A stretch of DNA of 64,000 nt from Labyrinthula sp. Ha (Eukaryota; Sar; Bigyra; Labyrinthulida; Labyrinthulaceae). Below, piece after piece: positions 9,910 to 18,491 of the stretch; the stretch's first letter is position 1, and every line of letters begins with the position of its first letter. The notes under the pieces were generated by a model. It saw only the letters and a program-made list of their open reading frames with translations, made no database searches and was not told the origin of the DNA. Both the position numbers and the translations under genes were made by a program. The stretch is from assembly GCA_015227615.1 (NCBI GenBank), contig JAALGZ010000046.1, forward strand, positions 62,001-126,000, in the 5' to 3' direction.

Positions 9910-12900
9910 CCGCTCACCTTTAAGATGATTAAACCCGTACGGTTTAAACATTTCCAACATCTCTTTGTCAGGCGTAGGATCAATCTCATTACCAACTGTT
10001 GTCCAATAGTCTCGTAAGTTATGGGTTCGTCCAAATAATTCTAAGTAAAGTCCACCAGGTAAACACTCTTCAACAATAGTATAGAATTCAACTGGTTTTC
10101 TCATAGGTTCTGTGACTTTTCCCATGAATAAATCAGGTTGTTTTTGTTTTCTCCAATCATCTTCTTCCATCCCACGCTTAGCAAGTATACACAATTCCTT
10201 GCGATGACGGAGATATTTTCCTTGGCTGGAGAATCCTTTTCCATTTATAGTTCTCTTGTCCCACACCATGTAGTCTAGAAACCTGAATCCACTCTTCTTT
10301 ATCCACTCCTTTGCTACATCTGTTTTATTTGCAACAACCCAGAGGAATAAATATCCTTGTGGTAAAAATTTTTCTAAAGGTATATTTAATAATTGATCAT
10401 CTGTGAGACATCCAAAAGGAATAGTGACACCTCTAGTAGGACTAGTTCCTGACTGTGTCCATGGAGGGTCGACTATCAACGCTTTAAACTTCATATTTTC
10501 TAATGCATCATAACACTTACTTGACAAAACATCAGCTTGTATATAGGTAGAATATTTTGGAGCGATGAATATTTCAAACACCTTCTCTTGAAAAGCCAAT
10601 TCGTAGGTATTTCCTAGCTTTTTCTTTAGGATGCATTCCACTCCATTGTATAGAAAGTTGAGTTTATTCTTCTCATAATTCTCATAGTGAAAATGAATAA
10701 GGGCTTTAATCAACGTGCTATTATTTTTCTTGAAAACTTCCCGCTGATTTAATATTTCATTCTCTTTCCTTAAGTCTGCATTTAATTGGTTTAGAAAATC
10801 TGTTTTATCATACTCAATCTCTAAAGTTGCAGATTTCCTAATTTGCATGATAGTATTTTCAAGTTCCTTTGCCTTATTTATTTCCTGTAATTTAGTATTC
10901 AATAAATATTCAGGCATAATCCTAAGTCGTTGCAAAACATCTGATCCAAGTAATAGATATTTCCAACCCGAGCTTTGCATCAGCATTATTTTAACCTTTG
11001 GTATTTCAATTTCTCCACAGTTTAACTGCAATAATAAATGACTCTCTACATAACCTTCAGTCGAGGTAGCTCTGCCATTTGCGTCGAATAAATACTTATA
11101 CTTCTTGTGGTATTTATCATTTCTTATTATACAGTTTCTTAGTTCCTCAGGCCATTGTTTTCTATCCATGCAGGTTACTGAAGCACCCGAGTCAAGTAAA
11201 CCGTGAACTTCAATATATAGTTGTCCTTCCAGTTTCACCTGTAAGAAGTATTTAGGCTCTATAACATTCGCTGTACTCTCTATAGCAAATACTTTGTTCC
11301 TCCAAAAACTATAGAGTTCTTGTTTGTAACTATGGGTGAGTTTATTGTTTTTAATACAATCCCATTTAGGAATCCCGATTTCCGAAGGCTTTAAAGGTTC
11401 TTGTTTTCCTTTATATTCATCATAAGTTTTATTCTTCTGTATTTTCCTTTGGATTCTAGTTAAGTGTTTTCCTTTATTTATAATAACTCCATTTTTACGA
11501 TGGACAATCTTCCGATCATTGTCTTGTTTAATTATATCTACATCTATAAACAACCCATGATACTGAAATATGCTCTGACTTCCTACTAATGTTTTTGCTC
11601 TATCTATAATTTGAGCACGGGTTTTTCCGGGTAAAATATAGGACTTAAGAATCTTATCCCATTCTCCAAAGCCAAAACATCTTATACTTCTTTTCAATAA
11701 AAGATCCTCGTATTCACTCCAACCTTTTGATTGAGCTAAATAAGGTAATACTTGATCTCCAACTAAAGATAAGTTCTCAGGGTGTTTGGTTATATAAACT
11801 AGTCTCGCTGTTCTCTCCCTTCTATATGGTATAACATATTCTTTATAAAGTGAGCGGGCTAAAGGTGAGTTTTCTTTGTGTTTTTCCAGATATTTTATTA
11901 TAGAATATTTGGCATCTACCCACAACGTATCAAAAGGTTGCCAGTCACTATCTAAAGCATCCAGTCCTCTCCATTTGACTTTGAGGTAGGCACGGTTCTC
12001 GATTTCTTGCATATCTAATATCTTCTCCAATTGAAATCTTCCAGAGTTATAGAGGTAAACTTCCTTTATGTCTTCTGTAATAGGATGTTCCTTCCCATCG
12101 TAAAACTTAATACGCCTAGAATGAACCTCCATCTGGTTTCCTAAGAGATCTTTTAATAGGTATAAATTATTCCCTATTATATCTTCTATCACAGCTGGAC
12201 CTAACCATCTCAATTGTAACTTATCTTTAATTAAGCTGGTACCTGCAATAGAATACATCACAAAGTCTCCAACCCCATATTGAATATGATCAGGGTGAAG
12301 ATTCTTATTAAACTTCTTCTGATGTCGATCACGTTCTGAGAGTAAATAATGTTGTAAGGTCTCATCATTAGTGTTCAACTCCTGAATAAGTTCTTCCATA
12401 TGGTTCTTAAAAAAGTTTTCATCCTCGAATTGTATAAATTTTTCTTGATCCCATATAGGTATTACGGGATTCTCTATATCAGTATTTATTAATGGTTCGC
12501 TAAGTTCAGGGTCTATAGATATTATCTTTCCATCTATATTTCTGCCACTATAAATTTGGTTAGGGGTCAAGTATTTTTTTGCTTTTATAGGGTGGTTATT
12601 AATATGACCCATTACCCTATTCAATAGAATACTCCATTTATTCAAAGGTAATCCCAACTCACTAGTTAAGCTACGGAACATTCTCAATATCTCTCTATTT
12701 CTTCTCTCTACTGGCCCATTGGACCAGGGAGAATATACAATTGATAAGCGTCTGGAATAGCCCATCTGCTTGTCTAATTCTTTTGCGACCTGGTTGCAGA
12801 AGTGACTTCCCTTATCTGAAGCTATAACCGCACGTCCAGAGAGCCCTAAAATAGCGGCCCAGGAAGTAATTCCCTCTACATATCCTTCGACTGAACAGTA

Positions 12901-15900
12901 ACGTCGATAAAATAACCAAGTCTTTCTCGAGAAATCGTCTACAATAGATAACAAATACCCATTGTATATAGAAATATAATCGGTGTGTAACAGTATGTTG
13001 GGTCTAGTTGCATGAGGCAACCTCCCAATTGGTCTTCGCACTAACGAAGGAAACTTATCGCAGTGCAAACAGAGAGTGTGTATTCTCTTCAAATATTTTC
13101 GTAAAGTTGTTTTTGGGATTGTAAAATAAAATTTTTCCAAGTCAAAAGGCTCCGCATCTACAGAAGTGTGACCTTCTGCCACATGGGTATGAAATAATAA
13201 GCGGGGTAGCAGGGTGGTTGGTATCACTATTTTTCCTTCTTTCAAATATAGACCCTTTGTCAAATTATATTGGTCTTTATTTTCCAAATTACTTTGATGA
13301 CACTTTACATCCCCTACAGTAATTCTTTCCCACTTATTTTCATAGGCTGGATGCAGGAATGATATTCTGCAATCCCTCCATTGGAACCATTCAGGATCAT
13401 CTTCTCTTTCATCCTGTATCTCTTCCTGCGGTTCCTTCTCTAAGTCTAAGGGGTTTGTATATTTATTCTTAAACCTTGTAGTCACAGCATGGGCTTTCAG
13501 AGTAATTTTTCCAAAGCGCATGTTTCCATTCGCATCATAATTGCGCTGAATAGTCGTTGGCTTGTCCATAACTTCAACAGGAAATCCCCAACGGGACAAC
13601 AAATCCGCAAAACGATTGTGTTCCCCTGAATAGTGCAGAACCTCCATATTGAATTTTTGTAACATTATGGCCCACCGCTGGAGCCTACTTAAAGAGGAAG
13701 TCTTCACTGTTTTTGGGGGACTAAATATGTATATAAGATTCCGATGGTCAGTGAGTATTCTAATAGGCTTCACTGTTCCACAAGTTAAATATTCAAACCA
13801 GAGTAGAGCCTTTATTATAGGCACCATCTCCTTTTCAGAAACAGACCAAGATAACTCCGGTCCTTTGAAAGTTCCCGATAAAAAATAAACAGGCCTAACA
13901 ATCTGGTTATCAGTAAGTCTAAATTTTTCTGGCTTCGATTCAGCTAAAAATGCTATGTTCTCCTTCGACCCTCTAATCAACTGCTTCTTCAAATATTCAT
14001 AAGTAATCTCATCCAGTGGTTTCTCATTAACCAAATTTATAGTTTCCCGAAATAATTTTTGATATCCGTCTATAGAGTCTTTGATTAAAGAAAGTATTTC
14101 TAAAGTTTTCTTCTTCGTAAGCTTTTTCTGATAATAGTCATCAAGGCAATCTATGGCATCGTTTAAATACACTCTAGGAGTATTTTCTATAGCAACTCTT
14201 CCTCTCCATTTCTGAATGGAATCTAGTCTGCTCTTCGATATCAGGTGTATCTTATTATCTTCCGCCAAATTAATCTGGTGTTTCTTTTCTGAAGCAATAA
14301 GTTTCTTCGTATTTACTGGCACTGGATCTTGTTCTATTCTTGCCATTACTTCTTTTAAAATAGCGAAACTAAAATTGTTTTCATATTCAAAGCTCTTTGA
14401 TATATCTATATCTTCAGCATCATAGTTAGAATCCTCATCATCCTCCTTTGCAGGATCTTGATCCGAGGTCTCTACTTTATCCTTATTTTTCTCGTTTTGA
14501 CAATTAAGTGTATCTTGAATACTTGTTTTTTCTTCTTTTAATATAGTTATTACTGCAGCCCATTGAGTGTCTGATGCATCAGTATAAACCTCCAACTGTT
14601 GTTCTGAGTCTATATGTTGGAGAGTTATTTTTGCTGAAGCCGCTATTAGAGACTTAAAGTTTTCAAAAGCTCTCTGTAGAGTAGGATACTGTACTGCTTC
14701 AACAATATTCATCTTACTCCTAAATCTTTTGGGTACTCTTTTTCCTCGATCTAAAAATAGTTTTTTCTTTAGATCAGTAGCAAGATTTTGCAGTTGTGTT
14801 TTCAAAGTACTCAACTTCGGAATTGCAGGAGCTAACCATGAACTAACATATAATATATCCTCTAACTGGCCTAGCGTTCTAGGACTGTTCATTTTTAATA
14901 TTTTATTAAAATGCTTAGTTGAAAAGTTCCAACCTTCTTTTGATATAGTTCTGCCACACCATTCTGTGGATTGTGTAATAAAAATACACTTATTTGCATT
15001 GAGTCTTAACTTATATTTGAGACAATTTTTCAAAATTGTTTCCAACACAGAGATAAAACCTTCGAAAGTTTGTGAATATACCAGTGAATCATCTAACCAC
15101 TGAAGGCAGCCTTGGTTTGGAGTTCCAAATACTCCATTATGGCCACCTAAAATATATGATATCATCCTTGTACTATACACAAAAGGTGTGTTTATGAGCC
15201 CCATCGGGCTACCTAATAATCTGTAGCACCCAAAAGGGGTGCTAATATTGAAATATTTTTCTGCATCCTTGGATATGGGAAGCATATCAAAGCCACTTAA
15301 AGCATCGAGCGAAGCAATGTAGTTTATATTTTGTGGTAGCCAATTAAGTTGAGCCTCTAGGTCTACAAGTGAAGCTCCACTTACTTCAACCATTTCGTTT
15401 AATTCACGGAGGTCGATTACCATGCGCCATTTATTTCCCTTCTTAGGAACCATGAACGCAGGTGATGAGTAAAGGGGATTTGGTTCATGTTTTAACATGC
15501 CCATTGAGACTAAGTCTTTTATCTTCGTCCGCATAGCCTCCTTCTTTACTCGATTAAGATCCCTCGCGGGGGCTCTAAATGGTTTTGCATCCGGTTTTTG
15601 TATCACCGGCATAGGTGGAAGCGATGACATTTGAGCTATAGATTGTCGTATTCCAAAGGCAGGGAGGTATCTAAAATATAGATCCTGTAAGGCTTCAACT
15701 TCTTTAGGTCTTAAAATACCTTGTGATCCTGCCTCATTCAACTGTTTCCTAATAGCATCTTTAATTTCTTCCTCCTCTGTTACATTCTGCTTCGCCAGAT
15801 CTTCATAATCACTCAATGTGTTTTCTCCGTAGCCTAGTTCCCAATTTTCATCATAGGATTCTAATGTACTCTGAGTGGAGTTAACATTTGTTTCTGGTGG

Positions 15901-17844
15901 TTGATCGTATTCTTTAGAGGCTATATTCACAACAGGTTTTTGGTTATTCCATAATAATTCGGGAGTGATCGTTTTATAATTCCTCCATATAATCCCATTG
16001 TCATCTTCCATAATAAGGTGTTCAAATGACTCATTTTTTTCATATTCTGCAGAGCATTTGGATACAGATTTAGTTTCTATTTTTTCTCCACGTACCGGAT
16101 TCCCATGAAGATTCTTATTATTATAGGCATCTTGCTCAGCCTTCAGTTCCTCTGATTGCTGCATCCAATATTTAATGTTTTCTTTATAGGTCGGCTGCGG
16201 TAGGTTTTCAATATTTTTCTCCTTAACTTTTATCATGTTTGCACTCCTTCCTAACTTTAAATCACTAGCAGCTTGCTGCAACGAGGTTTTGTTATCTAAA
16301 TTATCAGAATCAACAATAAGTGTATTCCCATTTGATTTGATTTGATTAACACTTTTGGCTTGAGATTTTTCACATCCTTTCAATAGATTATTTATATCAA
16401 GTTGGTTCTTCGAATAGTACTCCCTTCTTAAGGCTATTGCTTTTTCCTTACCTTCTAAACATCCAGAAGAAGGGTGGCCATTTGATCTACACTTAGTGCA
16501 GAGGCCCTTCATAAAACAGTCGATGAGTTGAGCTTTTAGTACATCAGAGTACCCCTCGCTATGCTTCATTTCTTTTAGCTTTTTCTGCGCCTGCTCCAAG
16601 CTCATTCTAGTAGATTTATATCCTTTTAGCGCGGTGTTAGAAGGTGATTTGGCTTGATCCAAGTAGTTTGAATTATTCTGGTTTGCATTATTATTTTGTT
16701 TTTCTACATCAGACTTATTAGTTGTTTTCTTTGACCTGTTAGATTTATTCACTTTTCCTGATCCAGAGGGATAGACCCTGGGGGCACCATCTTTAACCTG
16801 CTTTCTAGTTCTAAGATCTATGAGTGTCCAATCAAATTGGGCTATCATTTTACTAGAAGTAAGCAGAAAAGATTTAAGTGCAGGCCAGGTGGTTAAACTA
16901 CGCTGTTCCATCATATTTTTGAGGTTTCCTTTTAGAAATATAGCTGGCATAGTCTCAAGTACTAATTTGCATAATCTTTTTTCAGCATCATATCCTAGCT
17001 CTAGATTTGCAATTTCTTCCTCGATCCTCATAATATGTGTTTGAGTAGACGCAAGCAAGCTTCCCGTGTTGGCATTATAATGAATTAAAGAAATCCTGTC
17101 AAATAGTGTTTGTTTTCTTTCCTCCTCAAATTCATTTCTTATGCTATTTAAATATTCACGGATGGTCTCGTCATGCTCCGTATCTACCTGCATTATATTT
17201 AATTGTTCTAGCACCGTATGATGAATACAGATCATCAGATCTGCCTTCTTCAACTTAAAATGGTGTTTTAATTTTCTTTCCCATCCATCAAATTCTCTTA
17301 AAAAAGAGATTACATCGGAGGGCATAATGGTGGACAAAAGAGGTTTGTGCTCGTAGGTTTCCTCATATTTTTGTCCTTTTCGTCTTAGTTTTTTAATTCT
17401 CTTTCTCATTCTATTCTTCTTTTTCTTCTTTTTACTTCTTCTTTGATCTTCAGAAGACGAGCTATCAATAGACGAAACATCAGAGCTGTCTGAATCCCCA
17501 TCATAACTATCAGTTTCAGACATATTTTTCTTTTTCTTTGTAGCCTTTTTTTGAGTAGGTTGAGTTAGAAGTGTAGTTACTGGGACATTTTCATCTTCTT
17601 CTGCCTCATCTGTATTTGATTGAGATGGAACAATAGGATCATCAGTAGGTGAAGGGCTGTTTAAAGTCCCAGTTTCCAATGCAACTAAAAGATTTTGACG
17701 TTGTAGTTGTAAACCAGCGTTTAAGCTCGCGGCCAAGGCAGGTTCAAGTGTATTTCTATTCTTTTCTAAAAGTACATCTAAAGCTGCAATCTGTGCTTCC
17801 AATATTTCTTTAGCACTTCGAGTCGACATCCGAGTTTCTGTCAT
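9883..17844 (-). CDS. Gag-Pol polyprotein with chromodomain, SANT/Myb, displaced protease and MT-A70 methyltransferase
   Basis: A 2,653-aa ORF, ATG at 17,844. Domains by approximate residue: charged gag-like N-terminus with Lys/Ser-rich tracts (1-440); CCHC zinc knuckle CTKCRSNGHPSSGC (447-461); reverse transcriptase (about 745-1000, catalytic box WLDD near 916); RNase H starting YTDASD (1086), with a roughly 200-aa acidic insertion before its later motifs (about 1316-1370, LTDHRN near 1366); integrase HHCC zinc finger (1550-1592) and DDE core (D near 1618, D near 1676, E near 1711); chromodomain with KVKWRG (about 1933-1985); SANT/Myb-like domain (about 2033-2085); retropepsin with LLDSGAS (2217) and LLLGSDVL (2297); MT-A70-type methyltransferase with VDPPW (about 2460) to the end, including GYLFLWV and ELFGR motifs. 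Known Ty3 elements place protease before RT, so this order is unusual. The MTase would be predicted to methylate adenine N6 in RNA or DNA; the substrate is unknown. There is no separate gag frame and no visible frameshift signal, so processing must come from protease alone. Confidence 0.93.
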   Translation of the reverse strand: MTETRMSTRSAKEILEAQIAALDVLLEKNRNTLEPALAASLNAGLQLQRQNLLVALETGTLNSPSPTDDPIVPSQSNTDEAEEDENVPVTTLLTQPTQKKATKKKKNMSETDSYDGDSDSSDVSSIDSSSSEDQRRSKKKKKKNRMRKRIKKLRRKGQKYEETYEHKPLLSTIMPSDVISFLREFDGWERKLKHHFKLKKADLMICIHHTVLEQLNIMQVDTEHDETIREYLNSIRNEFEEERKQTLFDRISLIHYNANTGSLLASTQTHIMRIEEEIANLELGYDAEKRLCKLVLETMPAIFLKGNLKNMMEQRSLTTWPALKSFLLTSSKMIAQFDWTLIDLRTRKQVKDGAPRVYPSGSGKVNKSNRSKKTTNKSDVEKQNNNANQNNSNYLDQAKSPSNTALKGYKSTRMSLEQAQKKLKEMKHSEGYSDVLKAQLIDCFMKGLCTKCRSNGHPSSGCLEGKEKAIALRREYYSKNQLDINNLLKGCEKSQAKSVNQIKSNGNTLIVDSDNLDNKTSLQQAASDLKLGRSANMIKVKEKNIENLPQPTYKENIKYWMQQSEELKAEQDAYNNKNLHGNPVRGEKIETKSVSKCSAEYEKNESFEHLIMEDDNGIIWRNYKTITPELLWNNQKPVVNIASKEYDQPPETNVNSTQSTLESYDENWELGYGENTLSDYEDLAKQNVTEEEEIKDAIRKQLNEAGSQGILRPKEVEALQDLYFRYLPAFGIRQSIAQMSSLPPMPVIQKPDAKPFRAPARDLNRVKKEAMRTKIKDLVSMGMLKHEPNPLYSSPAFMVPKKGNKWRMVIDLRELNEMVEVSGASLVDLEAQLNWLPQNINYIASLDALSGFDMLPISKDAEKYFNISTPFGCYRLLGSPMGLINTPFVYSTRMISYILGGHNGVFGTPNQGCLQWLDDSLVYSQTFEGFISVLETILKNCLKYKLRLNANKCIFITQSTEWCGRTISKEGWNFSTKHFNKILKMNSPRTLGQLEDILYVSSWLAPAIPKLSTLKTQLQNLATDLKKKLFLDRGKRVPKRFRSKMNIVEAVQYPTLQRAFENFKSLIAASAKITLQHIDSEQQLEVYTDASDTQWAAVITILKEEKTSIQDTLNCQNEKNKDKVETSDQDPAKEDDEDSNYDAEDIDISKSFEYENNFSFAILKEVMARIEQDPVPVNTKKLIASEKKHQINLAEDNKIHLISKSRLDSIQKWRGRVAIENTPRVYLNDAIDCLDDYYQKKLTKKKTLEILSLIKDSIDGYQKLFRETINLVNEKPLDEITYEYLKKQLIRGSKENIAFLAESKPEKFRLTDNQIVRPVYFLSGTFKGPELSWSVSEKEMVPIIKALLWFEYLTCGTVKPIRILTDHRNLIYIFSPPKTVKTSSLSRLQRWAIMLQKFNMEVLHYSGEHNRFADLLSRWGFPVEVMDKPTTIQRNYDANGNMRFGKITLKAHAVTTRFKNKYTNPLDLEKEPQEEIQDEREDDPEWFQWRDCRISFLHPAYENKWERITVGDVKCHQSNLENKDQYNLTKGLYLKEGKIVIPTTLLPRLLFHTHVAEGHTSVDAEPFDLEKFYFTIPKTTLRKYLKRIHTLCLHCDKFPSLVRRPIGRLPHATRPNILLHTDYISIYNGYLLSIVDDFSRKTWLFYRRYCSVEGYVEGITSWAAILGLSGRAVIASDKGSHFCNQVAKELDKQMGYSRRLSIVYSPWSNGPVERRNREILRMFRSLTSELGLPLNKWSILLNRVMGHINNHPIKAKKYLTPNQIYSGRNIDGKIISIDPELSEPLINTDIENPVIPIWDQEKFIQFEDENFFKNHMEELIQELNTNDETLQHYLLSERDRHQKKFNKNLHPDHIQYGVGDFVMYSIAGTSLIKDKLQLRWLGPAVIEDIIGNNLYLLKDLLGNQMEVHSRRIKFYDGKEHPITEDIKEVYLYNSGRFQLEKILDMQEIENRAYLKVKWRGLDALDSDWQPFDTLWVDAKYSIIKYLEKHKENSPLARSLYKEYVIPYRRERTARLVYITKHPENLSLVGDQVLPYLAQSKGWSEYEDLLLKRSIRCFGFGEWDKILKSYILPGKTRAQIIDRAKTLVGSQSIFQYHGLFIDVDIIKQDNDRKIVHRKNGVIINKGKHLTRIQRKIQKNKTYDEYKGKQEPLKPSEIGIPKWDCIKNNKLTHSYKQELYSFWRNKVFAIESTANVIEPKYFLQVKLEGQLYIEVHGLLDSGASVTCMDRKQWPEELRNCIIRNDKYHKKYKYLFDANGRATSTEGYVESHLLLQLNCGEIEIPKVKIMLMQSSGWKYLLLGSDVLQRLRIMPEYLLNTKLQEINKAKELENTIMQIRKSATLEIEYDKTDFLNQLNADLRKENEILNQREVFKKNNSTLIKALIHFHYENYEKNKLNFLYNGVECILKKKLGNTYELAFQEKVFEIFIAPKYSTYIQADVLSSKCYDALENMKFKALIVDPPWTQSGTSPTRGVTIPFGCLTDDQLLNIPLEKFLPQGYLFLWVVANKTDVAKEWIKKSGFRFLDYMVWDKRTINGKGFSSQGKYLRHRKELCILAKRGMEEDDWRKQKQPDLFMGKVTEPMRKPVEFYTIVEECLPGGLYLELFGRTHNLRDYWTTVGNEIDPTPDKEMLEMFKPYGFNHLKGERYNDDILFA

Positions 17845-17889
17845 TTTCTTTCAAATTACGTACGTGTTCTTCAAAAATTGAATTCAATT
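17845..17889 (-). promoter_or_regulatory. Retroelement leader between 5' LTR and ORF
   Basis: Only about 45 bp separate the 5' LTR from the start codon. Read on the - strand it is A/T-rich with no clear match to a tRNA 3' end (no TGG immediately after the LTR). Priming may use an internal tRNA segment, a half-tRNA or self-priming as known in some LTR families. This is inference only. Confidence 0.35.
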
Positions 17890-18486
17890 TAACCTTACTA
17901 TAAATAAGTTTGACTTGAGTACTCCCGGGATTGAAATTAAATGTTATTAATTCGGGTGTCAATTAGCAAGATTTTAGATGTAAAGTCAGAGGTTGAATAG
18001 CTATGTTATAGTTTGAAATAATTAAAAGTAAAGATATGTAAAGATTCTTTGGGGTTCTCTCTACTTGGGTTTTAAGGCGCTTCTTTTTAGAGTAAGTTAG
18101 GCAATATAATAGTTTGCTATACAACTGTCGTTATGAGATGTAATACAGCAGGTAATTCGCTTTCTTTTCTTCTATTAAGAAATATGGTTTTTCCCAAGTT
18201 GCAAAAGAATTTAGAGATTCAAATAGAAAGTTAAGATAGAAGGATTTAGGCTTGGTAAATAACTTTTAAGTTTCTTGTTCGCTAAGTTGGTTTAAATACA
18301 GCCGAGAACGAATCTGTATTTTTGTTCTTTATTTTTATGTTCTCTGAAAGTGTAGTAATCCTCTATTGAGATAAATATAGCTATATAGTTCTAAATATAA
18401 TATAAGTATCATATAATAGTGCCTGTGTTAGACAATTGCAACACTATAATAATAATCGTTCAGGCAAAGAGTATGTCATCGTTATA
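17890..18486 (-). repeat. 5' LTR of the retroelement
   Basis: Direct repeat partner of 9311-9909. In element orientation it starts TATAACGATGAC and ends GGTTAA. It should hold the element promoter, though no motif is assigned with confidence. The near-identity of the pair points to a recent insertion. Confidence 0.92.
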
Positions 18487-18491
18487 GAGAT
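18487..18491. repeat. Target-site duplication GAGAT (right)
   Basis: Second copy of the 5-bp target duplication. After it the Roco exon resumes (residues EEFVKGFQ in frame with the part left of the element). Confidence 0.85.

Larger units (their letters stand above)
9311..18486 (-). mobile_element. Whole-looking Ty3/gypsy-type LTR retroelement with chromo, SANT and MT-A70 domains
   Basis: A 9.2-kb element, transcribed on the - strand, flanked by roughly 598-bp direct LTRs and a GAGAT target duplication. It holds a single uninterrupted gag-pol-type ORF (17,844 to 9883). The LTRs differ by about four substitutions and one or two single-base length differences, so insertion is recent. It lies antisense inside exon 2 of the left Roco copy. 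In element orientation the LTRs run TATAAC...GGTTAA and do not have the usual TG...CA ends. No obvious TGG-type tRNA primer-binding site follows the 5' LTR. The ORF stop lies inside the 3' LTR. It looks whole by sequence; activity is unknown. Confidence 0.93.

Noticed and set aside
10847-17044. Short + strand ORFs under the retroelement (for example 10,847-11,041, 13,649-13,888, 14,729-15,103, 16,820-17,044)
   Set aside because: They are reverse-strand shadows of the long polyprotein ORF, with no recognisable domains.
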